From Streptomyces sp. R41 (GTDB lineage: Bacteria; Actinomycetota; Actinomycetes; Streptomycetales; Streptomycetaceae): a stretch of DNA of 64,000 nucleotides. The stretch covers positions 8,849,001 to 8,913,000 of the forward strand of contig NZ_CP163443.1 of assembly GCF_041053055.1 (NCBI RefSeq), read 5' to 3'. The notes beneath the pieces are model-generated. The model was given only the letters and a program-made list of their open reading frames with translations, was not told the DNA's origin and did not search any database. Shown here one piece after another: positions 1-8,197 of the stretch. The translations under genes and the position numbers were made by a program. Numbering within the stretch: position 1 is the stretch's first letter; every line of letters begins with the position of its first letter.

Positions 1-429
1 GTTCGGCCGGTCGGCAGTCGACGACAACGCACGGGGGCAGCCCGGCTCGATGAGCTCCCGACCTGGGGCGGGTCCCCTCCGCGCCGTCACTCGGCGCTCG
101 CTCCCTGCGGTCGGCAGCCGACGTCCGAGTTCGCGCCGTCCCGCCAAGGTCCGCACCCGTGGCCGCGCTCCTCGTCTGCCGCCCCCCCTGACGCGCACGA
201 CGAGTCCACGGCCGTGCACAACCTGTCACATGACGGACGGTGCTGCTCCCCCGCGGTCCGTCGTCGCGCCGGACATGCCGTCGTGTGGTCCCGCCGGACA
301 CCGGGGGGAGGACACGGTGCGCTCGGAAGGCCGCCTCGCACAGGACGCGAGATGCGCATGTGGTTCCTTACGCTCGTAGGGAACAGGTTCCCCTTGGGCC
401 GTGCGACAACGGTCCCGGAGGTGACAGCC
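1..429. other. Left-end stretch without a convincing gene
   Basis: No reading frame here has streptomycete codon bias together with a recognisable protein; the short frames on both strands look like chance frames. The only clear structure is a set of GTTCC half-sites at 363-392, immediately upstream of the nitrilase-family gene. The first bases may be the end of a neighbouring transcription unit outside the window. Confidence 0.5.
363..392. promoter_or_regulatory. Triple GTTCC half-site, possible operator
   Basis: GTTCCTTACG (363-372) and CGTAGGGAAC (375-384) form an inverted repeat with one mismatch and a 2-bp centre. The right arm then pairs again with GTTCCC (387-392) as GGGAAC-AG-GTTCCC, so three half-sites lie side by side, about 40 bp before the nitrilase start. 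An operator is inferred from symmetry and position only; a hairpin in the leader RNA is the alternative. Confidence 0.35.
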
Positions 430-1227
430 ATGCGTGCCTCACTGATACAGCTGTCCGTGGACTCGTCGGGCTCCGCCGACGAGCGCCGTCACAGGGCAGC
501 TTCCCTGGTCCGCGACCGGATGGGCGACGATCTGGTGGTCCTGCCGGAACTGTGGACGGCCGGCGCCTGGGCGTACGACGACTGGGGGCCCGACGCCGAA
601 GGGGTCGATGGCCCCACTGCCGAGGTCATGTCCGCCGCTGCCCGTGAGGCCGGGGCGTGGCTCCATGCCGGATCGATCGTCGAGCGGGACGGGGACGGGA
701 CGCTGTACAACACCGCTCTCCTCTTCGACCGGGTCGGCGACCTGCGCGGCAGCTATCGCAAGATCCACCGATACGGCTTCGACACCGGCGAGGCGACCAT
801 GATGGGCGGCGGCGGCGACATCGTCACCGTGCCCACCGACTTCGGTGTGATCGGCCTCGCCATCTGCTACGACCTCCGCTTTCCCGAACTCTTCCGGGGC
901 CTGCTCAACGCGGGCGCGGAGCTGATCGTGGTGCCTGCCGCATGGCCCGCGGCCCGTCTCTCCCATTGGCAGCTCCTCACTCGTACGAGGGCCCTGGAGG
1001 AACAGGTCTTCCTCCTGGCCTGTGACGCGGTGGGCACCCACGGCGGTATGCAGCAGGCCGGACACAGCATGGTCATAGACCCCTGGGGAACCGTCATCGG
1101 TGAGGCCCGCACCGGAGAGGAGACGGCGACGGTGGATTTCGACATGGCTCAAGTCGCCCGGATCCGCTCCGATCTCCCTGTCCTTCGCGACCGTGTTCTC
1201 GCGATCGAGGCTCCTGGGGGACGATGA
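430..1227 (+). CDS. Carbon-nitrogen hydrolase (nitrilase superfamily amidase)
   Basis: The 265-residue protein spans a complete single-domain nitrilase-superfamily fold. The E-K-C catalytic triad is visible: Glu40 in VVLPELW, Lys111 in GSYRKIH and Cys146 in LAICYDLRFPE. These enzymes hydrolyse non-peptide C-N bonds; the short length and motif style fit the aliphatic amidase/omega-amidase/carbamoylase-like branches rather than true nitrilases, but the substrate cannot be read. ATG at 430 is preferred because GGAGG lies 8 bp upstream; the longer frame starting at 214 has no such support. It has no signal peptide, so it is cytosolic. It converges on the two-component genes and appears monocistronic. 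Confidence 0.88.
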   Translation: MRASLIQLSVDSSGSADERRHRAASLVRDRMGDDLVVLPELWTAGAWAYDDWGPDAEGVDGPTAEVMSAAAREAGAWLHAGSIVERDGDGTLYNTALLFDRVGDLRGSYRKIHRYGFDTGEATMMGGGGDIVTVPTDFGVIGLAICYDLRFPELFRGLLNAGAELIVVPAAWPAARLSHWQLLTRTRALEEQVFLLACDAVGTHGGMQQAGHSMVIDPWGTVIGEARTGEETATVDFDMAQVARIRSDLPVLRDRVLAIEAPGGR

Positions 1228-1296
1228 TTCCGGTGGCACGCCGCAGCGCTGGTGGCGCCGCAGCCGGCCAGGATCGGGCGAGCCGAAGAAGCACTG

Positions 1297-1965
1297 TCAG
1301 GCGGAGCCCGGCGTCACCAGACCCGTCTCGTACGCGCAGATCACCGCCTGCACCCGGTCCCGCAGTCCCAGCTTGCTCAGCATGTTGCTGACATGGGTCT
1401 TGACGGTGTGTTCACTCACGAAGAGCGTCGTCGCGATCTCCGCGTTGGACAGGCCGCGGGCCAGCAGCCGGAGGGTCTCCTCCTCGCGGGCGGTGAGGAT
1501 GTCGAGCCGGGCCGGCGTCGGTTCCTGGGTGGCGTCGGCGTGGCGGCGCCGGATGATGTCGGCGACCAGACGGCGGGTCACCGAGGGTGCGAGGAGCGAG
1601 TCGCCCGCCGCGACGACACGGACCGCGTGCACCAGGTCGTCCCGCCGAACATCCTTGAGCAGGAAGCCACTCGCTCCCGCGTACAGGGCCTCGTACACGT
1701 ACTCGTCGAGGTCGAACGTGGTCAGCATGACGACCTTGCAGCCCGACTCCGCGCACACCAGGCGGGCCGCCTCCAGGCCGTCCATGTGCGGCATGCGGAT
1801 GTCGAGCAGCAGGACATCGGGCGTGTGCTGCCGTACCGCGGCCACGGCTTCCACGCCGTCCCCGGCCTCCGCCACCACCTCGATGTCCGGCTGCGCCTCC
1901 AGGATCATGCTGAAGCCACTGCGCACCAGCTCCTGGTCGTCGGCGACCACCACGCGGATGCTCAC
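1297..1965 (-). CDS. NarL/LuxR-type two-component response regulator
   Basis: This 222-residue protein has an N-terminal receiver domain (about residues 3-120) with acidic Asp9/Asp10, phosphoacceptor Asp55 in LLLDIRMP, Thr82/Thr83 and Lys104, then a C-terminal LuxR-type helix-turn-helix (about 150-215; LTAREEETLRLLARGLSNAEIA). It is the output partner of the histidine kinase encoded just upstream: the GTG start overlaps the kinase stop (GTGA), so the two are translationally coupled. The signal and target genes are unknown. The gene converges with the nitrilase-family gene across about 70 bp. Confidence 0.93.
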   Translation of the reverse strand: MSIRVVVADDQELVRSGFSMILEAQPDIEVVAEAGDGVEAVAAVRQHTPDVLLLDIRMPHMDGLEAARLVCAESGCKVVMLTTFDLDEYVYEALYAGASGFLLKDVRRDDLVHAVRVVAAGDSLLAPSVTRRLVADIIRRRHADATQEPTPARLDILTAREEETLRLLARGLSNAEIATTLFVSEHTVKTHVSNMLSKLGLRDRVQAVICAYETGLVTPGSA

Positions 1966-3224
1966 CCCAGGGCCGCCTGCCGGTCGGCGCCGGCCGGCAG
2001 GCGTACGGCGACACGGAAGCCGCCGTCGGGACCGCGGCCCGAGTCCGCGCTGCCGCCGCAGGCGGCGGCCCGCTCACGGATGCCGATCAGCCCGTGACCG
2101 CCGGGTGGCGAGGAAGGTCCGCGGGTACCCGGCCCTCGCCCGTCGTCCGTCACCGTGAGCGTCAACGCGTCCTCCGTCCAGTCGAGTTCAACCCGTGCCG
2201 TGGAAGCGTACGCATGCTTCACGGTGTTGGTGAGGGCCTCCTGCACCACCCGGTAGGCGGCGACCTCTGTGTCCGCGGGCAGTGGACGGGGCGCGCCGGT
2301 CGTGCTCAGGTCCACCCGCAGCCCGGTGGACTCCGCGACCTGGCCGACCAGTTCGGCGAGGGCGGCGATGCCGGGCTGCGGCAACCGGGCCGAGGTCCCG
2401 TTCAGCTGCTCCTCCTTGAGCACCCCGAGGATCCGCCGCAGCTGGCGCATCGCGTCGCGCCCGCTCGTCGCGATCGCGTCGAAGGCCGCCTCGGCGCGCT
2501 CCGGATCGCTGCGCACGACCACCGGGCCGGCCTCTGCCTGCACCACCATCAGACTCACCGCGTGGGCCAGGATGTCGTGCATGTCCCGGGCGATCCGGGC
2601 GCGTTCCTGCGCCGTCGCCCGCGCCGTGTCGGCCGTGCGCTCCCGCTCCAGACGGCGGGCCCGGTCCTCCAGCTCCGCCGTGTACGCGCGCTGGACGCGG
2701 GTGAGGATCCCGAGCGCGTACGCGCTGAGGAAGCTCGTCAGATGGAAGGCGTACTCGAAGGGCTGGGCGTGTTCCTTGGCCATCATCGTCAGTGAGGCGC
2801 CGACCAGCCAGGTCACCAGCATGAACCGGCGCTGTGCGGGCGGGCAGAGCGTGGCCACGGTGTAGAGGACGACGAGTCCGCCGTAGGCGACGTTCGGCGG
2901 TGGCGCGTGGTACAGCGCCATGGCGGGCGTACAGATCGACACCGCCCATGCGGACAGGAAGGGCGCCCGCCGCCGCCAGATCAGCGGCACCGCCGTGCCG
3001 ACCGCCAGCAGGAACCCCTGCCAGGACAGCCGGTCGTCGCCCTCGTCGGGGAACATCCACTGCAGCGAGGCGGCGAACAGCACCAGTGCGGCGAGCGCGG
3101 TGTCGACGACGTAGGGATGCGTCGTGCGCAACCGCGAGAAGGCCGACCGCCATCGGACCGCGGTGGGCGAGAACACCGCCCGCCATCGTGAGACGGCGGG
3201 CGCGAACCAGGACTGAGCGGACAT
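1962..3224 (-). CDS. Sensor histidine kinase, HisKA_3 family
   Basis: The 420-residue kinase carries four or five membrane segments in the first 175 residues with little extracellular loop, so it probably senses within the membrane. A basic coiled-coil-like linker (about 180-210) follows, then a HisKA_3 dimerisation box with His216 in ARDMHDILAHAVSLM. The HATPase_c domain shows N box VQEALTNTVKHA, G1 DDGRGPG and G2 GGHGLIGIRER. This architecture pairs with NarL-type regulators, and its partner is the next gene. ATG 3224 is preceded by GAGGAG at 6 bp. Kinases of this build often respond to envelope stress, but nothing here identifies the stimulus. Confidence 0.93.
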   Translation of the reverse strand: MSAQSWFAPAVSRWRAVFSPTAVRWRSAFSRLRTTHPYVVDTALAALVLFAASLQWMFPDEGDDRLSWQGFLLAVGTAVPLIWRRRAPFLSAWAVSICTPAMALYHAPPPNVAYGGLVVLYTVATLCPPAQRRFMLVTWLVGASLTMMAKEHAQPFEYAFHLTSFLSAYALGILTRVQRAYTAELEDRARRLERERTADTARATAQERARIARDMHDILAHAVSLMVVQAEAGPVVVRSDPERAEAAFDAIATSGRDAMRQLRRILGVLKEEQLNGTSARLPQPGIAALAELVGQVAESTGLRVDLSTTGAPRPLPADTEVAAYRVVQEALTNTVKHAYASTARVELDWTEDALTLTVTDDGRGPGTRGPSSPPGGHGLIGIRERAAACGGSADSGRGPDGGFRVAVRLPAGADRQAALG

Positions 3225-3309
3225 ACACGGCTCCTCTGGGCAAGGGCCGTCCCAGTATCCCGACCGCCGGGCGGCGAAGTCCTCACCGATGAGAGGGATA
3301 TCCGGCGTC

Positions 3310-4077
3310 CTACGAGTCCCGCGCGGCCCGCGTTTCGGGCTGCCAACCGAGAGCCCGCGAGATCCCGCGCGCCGCCAGCCGCACCGCCGGGATCAACGCC
3401 GGTACCTGCGCGTCGGCCTGGGGCACGACCACCGAGACGGCCGCGACGACCGTCCCGCCCGCGCCGCGTACCGGAGCGGCCACCGACAGGGCGTCGTCGG
3501 TGACCTGACGGCTGCTCACCGCTACTCCCGTGCGCCGCACTTCGGCCAGCAGGCGGCGCAGCCGACCCGGATCCGTGATGGTGTGCGGGGTGAAGGAGGC
3601 GAGCGGGCGGTCGCAGTACGCCTCCTGGAACCCCGCCTCGCCGTGTGCGAGCAGCGCGAGTCCCACACCCGTGGCGTGCAGCGGCCAGCGGGCGCCCACC
3701 TGGATGCGGACGCCGACCGCGGAGCGCCCGGAGATCCACTCGATGTAGACGACCTCGGAGCCGTCGCGGACCGCCAACTGCACGTTCTCGTGGGTCGCTT
3801 CGTACAGGTCCTCCAGGTACGGCAGCGCGATCTGCCGCAGCGCCAGGCCCCGCGGAGCGAGCGCCGCGATCTCCCACAGCCGCAGGCCCACGTGGTAGAC
3901 GCCGTCCTCGTCCCGCTCCAGGGCGCCCCACTCGGTGAGAGCGCCCACCAGCCGGTGGGCCGTGGTGAGGGTGAGCCCGGCCCGGCGGCTGATGTCCGAC
4001 AGGCACAGCGCAGGGTGCTCGTGGTCGAAGGCGGCGAGCACGGCGAGGAGGCGGTCGGGCGCGGACAGGGTGGTCAT
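3310..4077 (-). CDS. IclR-family transcriptional regulator
   Basis: The 255-residue protein has an N-terminal winged helix (about residues 5-65; LSDISRRAGLTLTTAHRLVGAL) and a C-terminal IclR effector-binding domain with the characteristic end GGTVVAAVSVVVP. IclR proteins commonly control aromatic or organic acid catabolism. Its ATG (4077) overlaps the stop of the MarR gene (ATGA), so the two regulators form one coupled unit, divergent from the SDR/acyl-CoA ligase operon. I infer that it regulates that operon or senses its intermediates. The larger open frame extending upstream only reflects the neighbouring gene read out of frame. Confidence 0.88.
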   Translation of the reverse strand: MTTLSAPDRLLAVLAAFDHEHPALCLSDISRRAGLTLTTAHRLVGALTEWGALERDEDGVYHVGLRLWEIAALAPRGLALRQIALPYLEDLYEATHENVQLAVRDGSEVVYIEWISGRSAVGVRIQVGARWPLHATGVGLALLAHGEAGFQEAYCDRPLASFTPHTITDPGRLRRLLAEVRRTGVAVSSRQVTDDALSVAAPVRGAGGTVVAAVSVVVPQADAQVPALIPAVRLAARGISRALGWQPETRAARDS

Positions 4078-4502
4078 GAGGCGAGTTCGGTCTCCGCGAC
4101 CCGTTGCAGAAGGGCGTGCAGGGTGGCCCGCTCCGCGGGGTCGAGGGGCTGGAGCAGATCGTTCGTGACGCGCAGGCCGGCTTCGTCGGTGTCGCGCAGG
4201 AAGGCCCGGCCGTCCTCGCTCAGCACGACGATCCGGCTGCGGCGGTCGTCCGGTGAGGGGCGGCGCTCGGCGAAACCGAGCTTCTCCAGGTCGTCGACGA
4301 GCCCGACGATCGCGCTCGGGTCGTAGCCGAGCCGCGAGCTGAGCTCCCGCTGCAGCGCGCCTTCGGAGGTGGCGAGGAAGCGGAGCAGCGCGTAGTGGCG
4401 CAGGCGCAGCCCCGACTCCTGCAGGAACGTGTTGAACAGCTGCCCCGAGCGCAGCCCCAGCCGGTACAGGAGGTAGCCGGTGTCGGCGTGCAGTCCGCGC
4501 AT
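4074..4502 (-). CDS. MarR-family transcriptional regulator
   Basis: The 142-residue form starting at ATG 4502 has a good AGGAG 6 bp upstream and the usual MarR length; the longer frame to 4625 has no better ribosome site. The sequence shows the MarR winged helix: dimerising N-terminal helices (LLYRLGLRSGQLFNTFL), HTH with LSSRLGYDPSAIVGLVDDLEKLGFAERR, and a DDRRSRIVVLSEDG wing. MarR proteins are dimeric repressors that bind AT-rich pseudo-palindromes and release on aromatic acids or acyl-CoAs. Such a box occurs in the promoter of the divergent operon (4733-4743), making this its likely repressor. The IclR gene follows by ATGA overlap. Confidence 0.87.
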   Translation of the reverse strand: MRGLHADTGYLLYRLGLRSGQLFNTFLQESGLRLRHYALLRFLATSEGALQRELSSRLGYDPSAIVGLVDDLEKLGFAERRPSPDDRRSRIVVLSEDGRAFLRDTDEAGLRVTNDLLQPLDPAERATLHALLQRVAETELAS

Positions 4503-4611
4503 CCACGGCTCCTGGGCGTCGATGGGGGCAGGGCCTCCGGCAATTTCTGTCGCGCGCTGCTGACCTGCGATGACGGGCTCCCTGGGCCGGGCCCCGGGCG
4601 GGGCGGTTCGG

Positions 4612-4699
4612 ATGTGCTTCCGCACAGCGTGACGCCGTACCGCGCACTCCGTGTCGCCGTACCGCGCACGGCTTCACGCCGTACTACGCACAGCATGAC
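4612..4699. repeat. Four 22-bp direct repeats (iteron-like)
   Basis: Units begin at 4612, 4634, 4656 and 4678, exactly 22 bp apart. The last three share GCCGTACCGCGCAC or GCCGTACTACGCAC; the first and last share CGCACAGC(G/A)TGAC. The spacing is about two helical turns. The repeats fill the divergent MarR-SDR intergenic region between the MarR start and the SDR promoter, so cooperative regulator binding is a reasonable inference; simple slippage duplication is the alternative. Confidence 0.65.
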
Positions 4700-4723
4700 G
4701 CACGGATCAGTCGGCAACAACTA

Positions 4724-4752
4724 TTGACGTCAACAATTATTGTCCTTAGCTT
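4724..4752 (+). promoter_or_regulatory. Promoter of the SDR/acyl-CoA ligase operon
   Basis: TTGACG (4724-4729), a 17-bp spacer and TAGCTT (4747-4752) match a sigma-70/HrdB-type promoter. The spacer contains the AT-rich inverted repeat ACAAT-T-ATTGT, so a repressor bound there would block polymerase. The SDR start lies about 70 bp downstream. Confidence 0.7.
4730..4743. promoter_or_regulatory. MarR-like operator TCAACAATTATTGT
   Basis: The core ACAAT-T-ATTGT is a perfect odd palindrome inside the operon promoter spacer and is conspicuously AT-rich for this genome. A near-identical element with GTCAACAATATTG on the minus strand recurs at 63936-63960 upstream of the TauT-type ABC operon. The adjacent MarR gene is the best candidate binder. 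Confidence 0.6.
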
Positions 4753-4821
4753 CGATCTCAATAGCCGCAGCTCGGCATTCCAAGCCGCGCTTGCTGATCC
4801 GAAGCTTTGAAGGGACCCCTC

Positions 4822-5739
4822 GTGCCCAGCATCGATCTCACCGGCAAGGTCGCCGTCGTCACCGGCAGCGGCCGTGGCCTCGGCCTGGCCTACGCACACG
4901 CCCTCGCGGCCGTCGGCGCCTGCGTGGTCGTCAACGACGTCGACGAGGCCGTGGCCGAGCAGGCCGTCAAGTCCATCACCGAGGCCGGCGGCAAGGCCGT
5001 GGCCGAGGTGGTCGCGGTCGGCACGTCCGAGGCCGCCGACCGGCTCGTCGCCCGCGCGGTGGAGGAGTTCGGACGGCTCGACGTCCTGGTGACCAACGCG
5101 GGCATCCTGCGCGACAAGGTCCTGTGGAAGATGACCGACGAGGACTTCGACGCGGTGATCACCACCCACCTCAAGGGCACCTTCACCTGTGCCCGCGCCG
5201 CCGCCGTGCGGATGCGCGAGCAGGGCGAGGGCGGCAGCCTGATCCTGGTCGGCTCGCCGGCCGGGCAGCGCGGGAACTTCGGCCAGACGAACTACGCCGC
5301 CGCGAAGGCGGGCATCGCCGCCATGGCCCGTACCTGGTCGATGGAGCTGGGCCGCGCGGGCATCACCGTCAACGCGATCGTGCCGGTCGCCGCGACCGCG
5401 ATGACCGAGACCATCCCGGCCTTCGCCCCCTACATCGAGGCCATGAGGCAGGGCGAGCCGCTGCCCGACTTCCTCCGCAAGGGCGAGGGCTTCGGCACCC
5501 CCGAGGACTGCGCGGCCCTCGTCCCGTTCCTCGCCTCAGAGGCCGCCCGCGGCGTGACCGGACAGGCCATCGGCATCGGAGGCGACAAGGTGGCACTCTG
5601 GTCGCATCCGCAGGAGATCAAGGCGGCCTACGCGGACGGCGGCTGGACCCCGGACACCCTGGCCGACGCCTGGGCCACCTCGGTCGGTGCCGAACCGCAG
5701 ACCGTCGGGATCCCCGCGCCGAAGCTGCCGGAGGCGTGA
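4822..5739 (+). CDS. Short-chain dehydrogenase/reductase
   Basis: The 305-residue SDR shows the cofactor motif TGSGRGLG (residues 14-21), the NAG motif in TNAGILRDK, and the catalytic Ser145, Tyr158 and Lys162 in GSPAGQ...NYAAAKAG. The acidic residue after beta-2 (VVNDVDE) suggests NAD(H) preference. It resembles peroxisomal-type (3R)-hydroxyacyl-CoA dehydrogenases, which fits a MaoC hydratase in the same operon: the pair could hydrate an enoyl-CoA and oxidise the product. The C-terminus is about 45 residues longer than in a minimal SDR. GTG 4822 is preferred over an upstream TTG (4807) because AAGGGA lies at the right distance. Its stop overlaps the next ATG by 1 bp. Confidence 0.88.
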   Translation: MPSIDLTGKVAVVTGSGRGLGLAYAHALAAVGACVVVNDVDEAVAEQAVKSITEAGGKAVAEVVAVGTSEAADRLVARAVEEFGRLDVLVTNAGILRDKVLWKMTDEDFDAVITTHLKGTFTCARAAAVRMREQGEGGSLILVGSPAGQRGNFGQTNYAAAKAGIAAMARTWSMELGRAGITVNAIVPVAATAMTETIPAFAPYIEAMRQGEPLPDFLRKGEGFGTPEDCAALVPFLASEAARGVTGQAIGIGGDKVALWSHPQEIKAAYADGGWTPDTLADAWATSVGAEPQTVGIPAPKLPEA

Positions 5740-6623
5740 TGGCCCTCGCCATGGACCTGAGCGAACTCGTCGCGATCGACGTCCACACCCACGCCGAGGT
5801 GTCGTCGAAGGGCCACTCCTCGCTCGACGAGGGCCTGCACGACGCCTCCAGCACCTACTTCAAGGTCGAGGGCAAGCGGAAGCCGACCCTGGAGGAGACG
5901 GCCGCCCACTACCGTGAGCGCAAGATGGCCGCCGTCATCTTCACGGTGGACGCCGAGTCCGCCACCGGCACCGAGCCCGTCCCGAACGAGGAGGTCGCCG
6001 AGGCGGCCGCCGCCAACCCCGACGTACTGATCCCCTTCGCCTCCATCGACCCCTTCCGCGGCAAGGCGGGGGTCAAGCAGGCCCGCCGTCTGGTCGAGGA
6101 GTACGGGGTGAAGGGCTTCAAGTTCCACCCCAGCATCCAGGGCTTCTTCCCCAACGACCGCTCGGTGGCGTACGACTTGTACGAGGTGATCGAGGAGACC
6201 GGCACGATCGCCCTCTTCCACACGGGGCAGACGGGGATCGGCGCCGGGGTGCCCGGCGGGGGCGGGATCCGGCTCAAGTACTCCAACCCGCTGCACGTGG
6301 ACGACGTCGCCGCCGACTTCCCGCATCTGAAGATCATCCTGGCGCACCCGTCCTTCCCCTGGCAGGACGAGGCGCTCGCGGTGGCCACGCACAAGCCGGG
6401 CGTGCACATCGACCTGTCCGGCTGGTCGCCGAAGTACTTCCCGCCACAGCTGGTGCAGTACGCCAACACGCTGCTGAAGGACAAGGTCCTCTTCGGCTCC
6501 GACTATCCCGTCCTGACCCCCGACCGCTGGCTCGCCGACTTCGAGAAGCTGCCGATCAAGGACGAGGTCAAGCCGAAGATCCTCAAGGAGAACGCCGCCC
6601 GCCTGCTCGGGCTCACGCCGTAA
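5739..6623 (+). CDS. Amidohydrolase-2 family metal-dependent hydrolase/decarboxylase
   Basis: The 294-residue protein is a TIM-barrel of the amidohydrolase-related family (PF04909 type). It has the strand-1 metal motif DVHTH (Asp14, His16, His18), a histidine in LFHTGQTG, another in ILAHPSFPW, and the final metal Asp in LFGSDYPVL. Relatives include ACMS decarboxylase, gamma-resorcylate decarboxylase and 4-oxalomesaconate hydratase, so it may decarboxylate or hydrolyse an aromatic- or ring-derived carboxylate before or after CoA activation. TGATG overlap with the SDR stop shows coupled translation. The exact reaction cannot be assigned from sequence. Confidence 0.82.
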   Translation: MALAMDLSELVAIDVHTHAEVSSKGHSSLDEGLHDASSTYFKVEGKRKPTLEETAAHYRERKMAAVIFTVDAESATGTEPVPNEEVAEAAAANPDVLIPFASIDPFRGKAGVKQARRLVEEYGVKGFKFHPSIQGFFPNDRSVAYDLYEVIEETGTIALFHTGQTGIGAGVPGGGGIRLKYSNPLHVDDVAADFPHLKIILAHPSFPWQDEALAVATHKPGVHIDLSGWSPKYFPPQLVQYANTLLKDKVLFGSDYPVLTPDRWLADFEKLPIKDEVKPKILKENAARLLGLTP

Positions 6624-6674
6624 GGGGCCACCCCATGTGCCATCCCATGTGCGACGACGGACAGGGGCAGACAG

Positions 6675-8183
6675 ATGCGCAATGAGGGACTGGGATCATG
6701 GCCCGCACGCCGGGCCCGCAAGACCCCGCACCGCACCGCCCTGATCCACGGCGACAGCCGTGTCGGTTACGGCGAGCTGTACCTGCGCACCACCCGGCTG
6801 GCGCACGCCCTGCGGGCGCTGGGCATCCGCCGCGGCGACCGGATCGCCTATCTGGGCCCCAACCACCCGTCCTACCTGGAGACATTGTTCGCGTCCGGCG
6901 TCCTCGGTGCGGTCTTCGTGCCGCTCAACCCCCGCCTCGCCGGGCCCGAAATCGCCTACCAGTTGGGTGACTCGGGCGCCAAGGCCCTGGTGTACGCCCC
7001 GACGTCGGCGGGGCTCGTCGCGGGCCTGCCGGGCAACACCGACGTACGGACCTTCGTCGAAGTGGGCGCCCGGTACGAGGAGTTGATCGCCGATGCCTCC
7101 GACGAGCCGATCGATCAGCCCGTCACCGCCGACGACACCTGCATCATCATGTACACCTCGGGTACCACGGGCCGTCCCAAGGGCGCGATGCTCACCCACG
7201 GCAATCTGATCTGGAACGCCTTCAATGTGCTGGTGGACCAGGACGTGACCGCCGACGAGGTCGCCCTGGTCTCGGCCCCGCTGTTCCACACCGCCGGGCT
7301 CAATATGCTCACGCTGCCCGTCCTGTTGAAGGGCGGGACCTGTGTCCTGGTCGAGGCCTTCGACCCGGCCGCGTCCTTCGACCTGATCGCGCGGCACCGG
7401 ATCACCTTCATGTTCGGGGTGCCGACCATGTTCGACCAGATGGCCCGTCAGCCGGACTGGGCGGACGCCGATCTGTCGAGTCTGCGCATGCTGTCCTGTG
7501 GCGGATCACCGGTGCCGACCCCGCTGATCGAGACCTACCAGGCCAGGGGCCTGACCTTCCTCCAGGGCTACGGCATGACCGAGGCCTCGCCCGGCGTACT
7601 CTTCCTGGACGCCGAGCACGCCGTGAGCAAGGCCGGGTCGGCGGGCGTGCCGCACTTCTTCAGCGATGTACGGGTCGTACGGCCCGACTTCACGCCGGTC
7701 GACCTCGGGGAGACGGGCGAAGTGGTCGTCCGCGGCCCGCACGTCATGCCCGGGTACTGGGGCCTGCCCGACGAGACGGCCGCCGTCTTCGCCGACGGCT
7801 GGTTCCGCAGCGGGGACGCCGCCCGGATCGACGAGGACGGCTATGTCTTCATCGTCGACCGCATCAAGGACATGATCATCTCCGGCGGCGAGAACATCTA
7901 CCCCGCCGAGATCGAGGACCTGCTCCTCGCCCACCCCGACATCGTCGAATGCGCGGTCATCGGCGTCGCCGACGACAAGTGGGGCGAGGTGCCGCGCGCC
8001 GTCGTCGTCGCCCGCGAGGGGGTCGACCTGGACCCCGACGCCGTCCTCGCGTCGCTCGCCGGACGCCTCGCCAAGTACAAGATCCCGAAGTCGGTCGTCG
8101 TCGCCGACGAACTCCCGCGCACCGCCTCCGGAAAGCTCCTCAAGTCCCGTGTCCGTACGCGGTACGGCACCACCAACTCGTAA
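6675..8183 (+). CDS. AMP-forming acyl-CoA synthetase
   Basis: The 502-residue enzyme is a full-length ANL-superfamily acyl-CoA ligase. It has the A3 P-loop YTSGTTGRPKG, A5 GYGMTEASP, A7 motif with FRSGDAARIDEDGY, hinge region DRIKDMIISGGENIYPAEIE, and A10 PRTASGKLLK with the catalytic lysine. It activates a carboxylate to acyl-AMP then acyl-CoA; overall similarity is to medium-chain or aryl/cyclic acid CoA ligases. Third in the operon, 50 bp after the amidohydrolase, it probably feeds its thioester to the MaoC hydratase and SDR dehydrogenase. The carboxylic acid substrate is unknown. Confidence 0.9.
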   Translation: MRNEGLGSWPARRARKTPHRTALIHGDSRVGYGELYLRTTRLAHALRALGIRRGDRIAYLGPNHPSYLETLFASGVLGAVFVPLNPRLAGPEIAYQLGDSGAKALVYAPTSAGLVAGLPGNTDVRTFVEVGARYEELIADASDEPIDQPVTADDTCIIMYTSGTTGRPKGAMLTHGNLIWNAFNVLVDQDVTADEVALVSAPLFHTAGLNMLTLPVLLKGGTCVLVEAFDPAASFDLIARHRITFMFGVPTMFDQMARQPDWADADLSSLRMLSCGGSPVPTPLIETYQARGLTFLQGYGMTEASPGVLFLDAEHAVSKAGSAGVPHFFSDVRVVRPDFTPVDLGETGEVVVRGPHVMPGYWGLPDETAAVFADGWFRSGDAARIDEDGYVFIVDRIKDMIISGGENIYPAEIEDLLLAHPDIVECAVIGVADDKWGEVPRAVVVAREGVDLDPDAVLASLAGRLAKYKIPKSVVVADELPRTASGKLLKSRVRTRYGTTNS

Positions 8184-8197
8184 GCAGGGAAGCGCAT

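Noticed and set aside
1..429. Overlapping frames at 50-379 and 87-431
   Set aside because: Both are short, Arg/Pro-rich, lack ribosome sites and lie opposite each other; neither shows a recognisable domain.
4807..4821. TTG start for the SDR gene
   Set aside because: It has no ribosome site and lies on the AAGGGA that serves the GTG at 4822.
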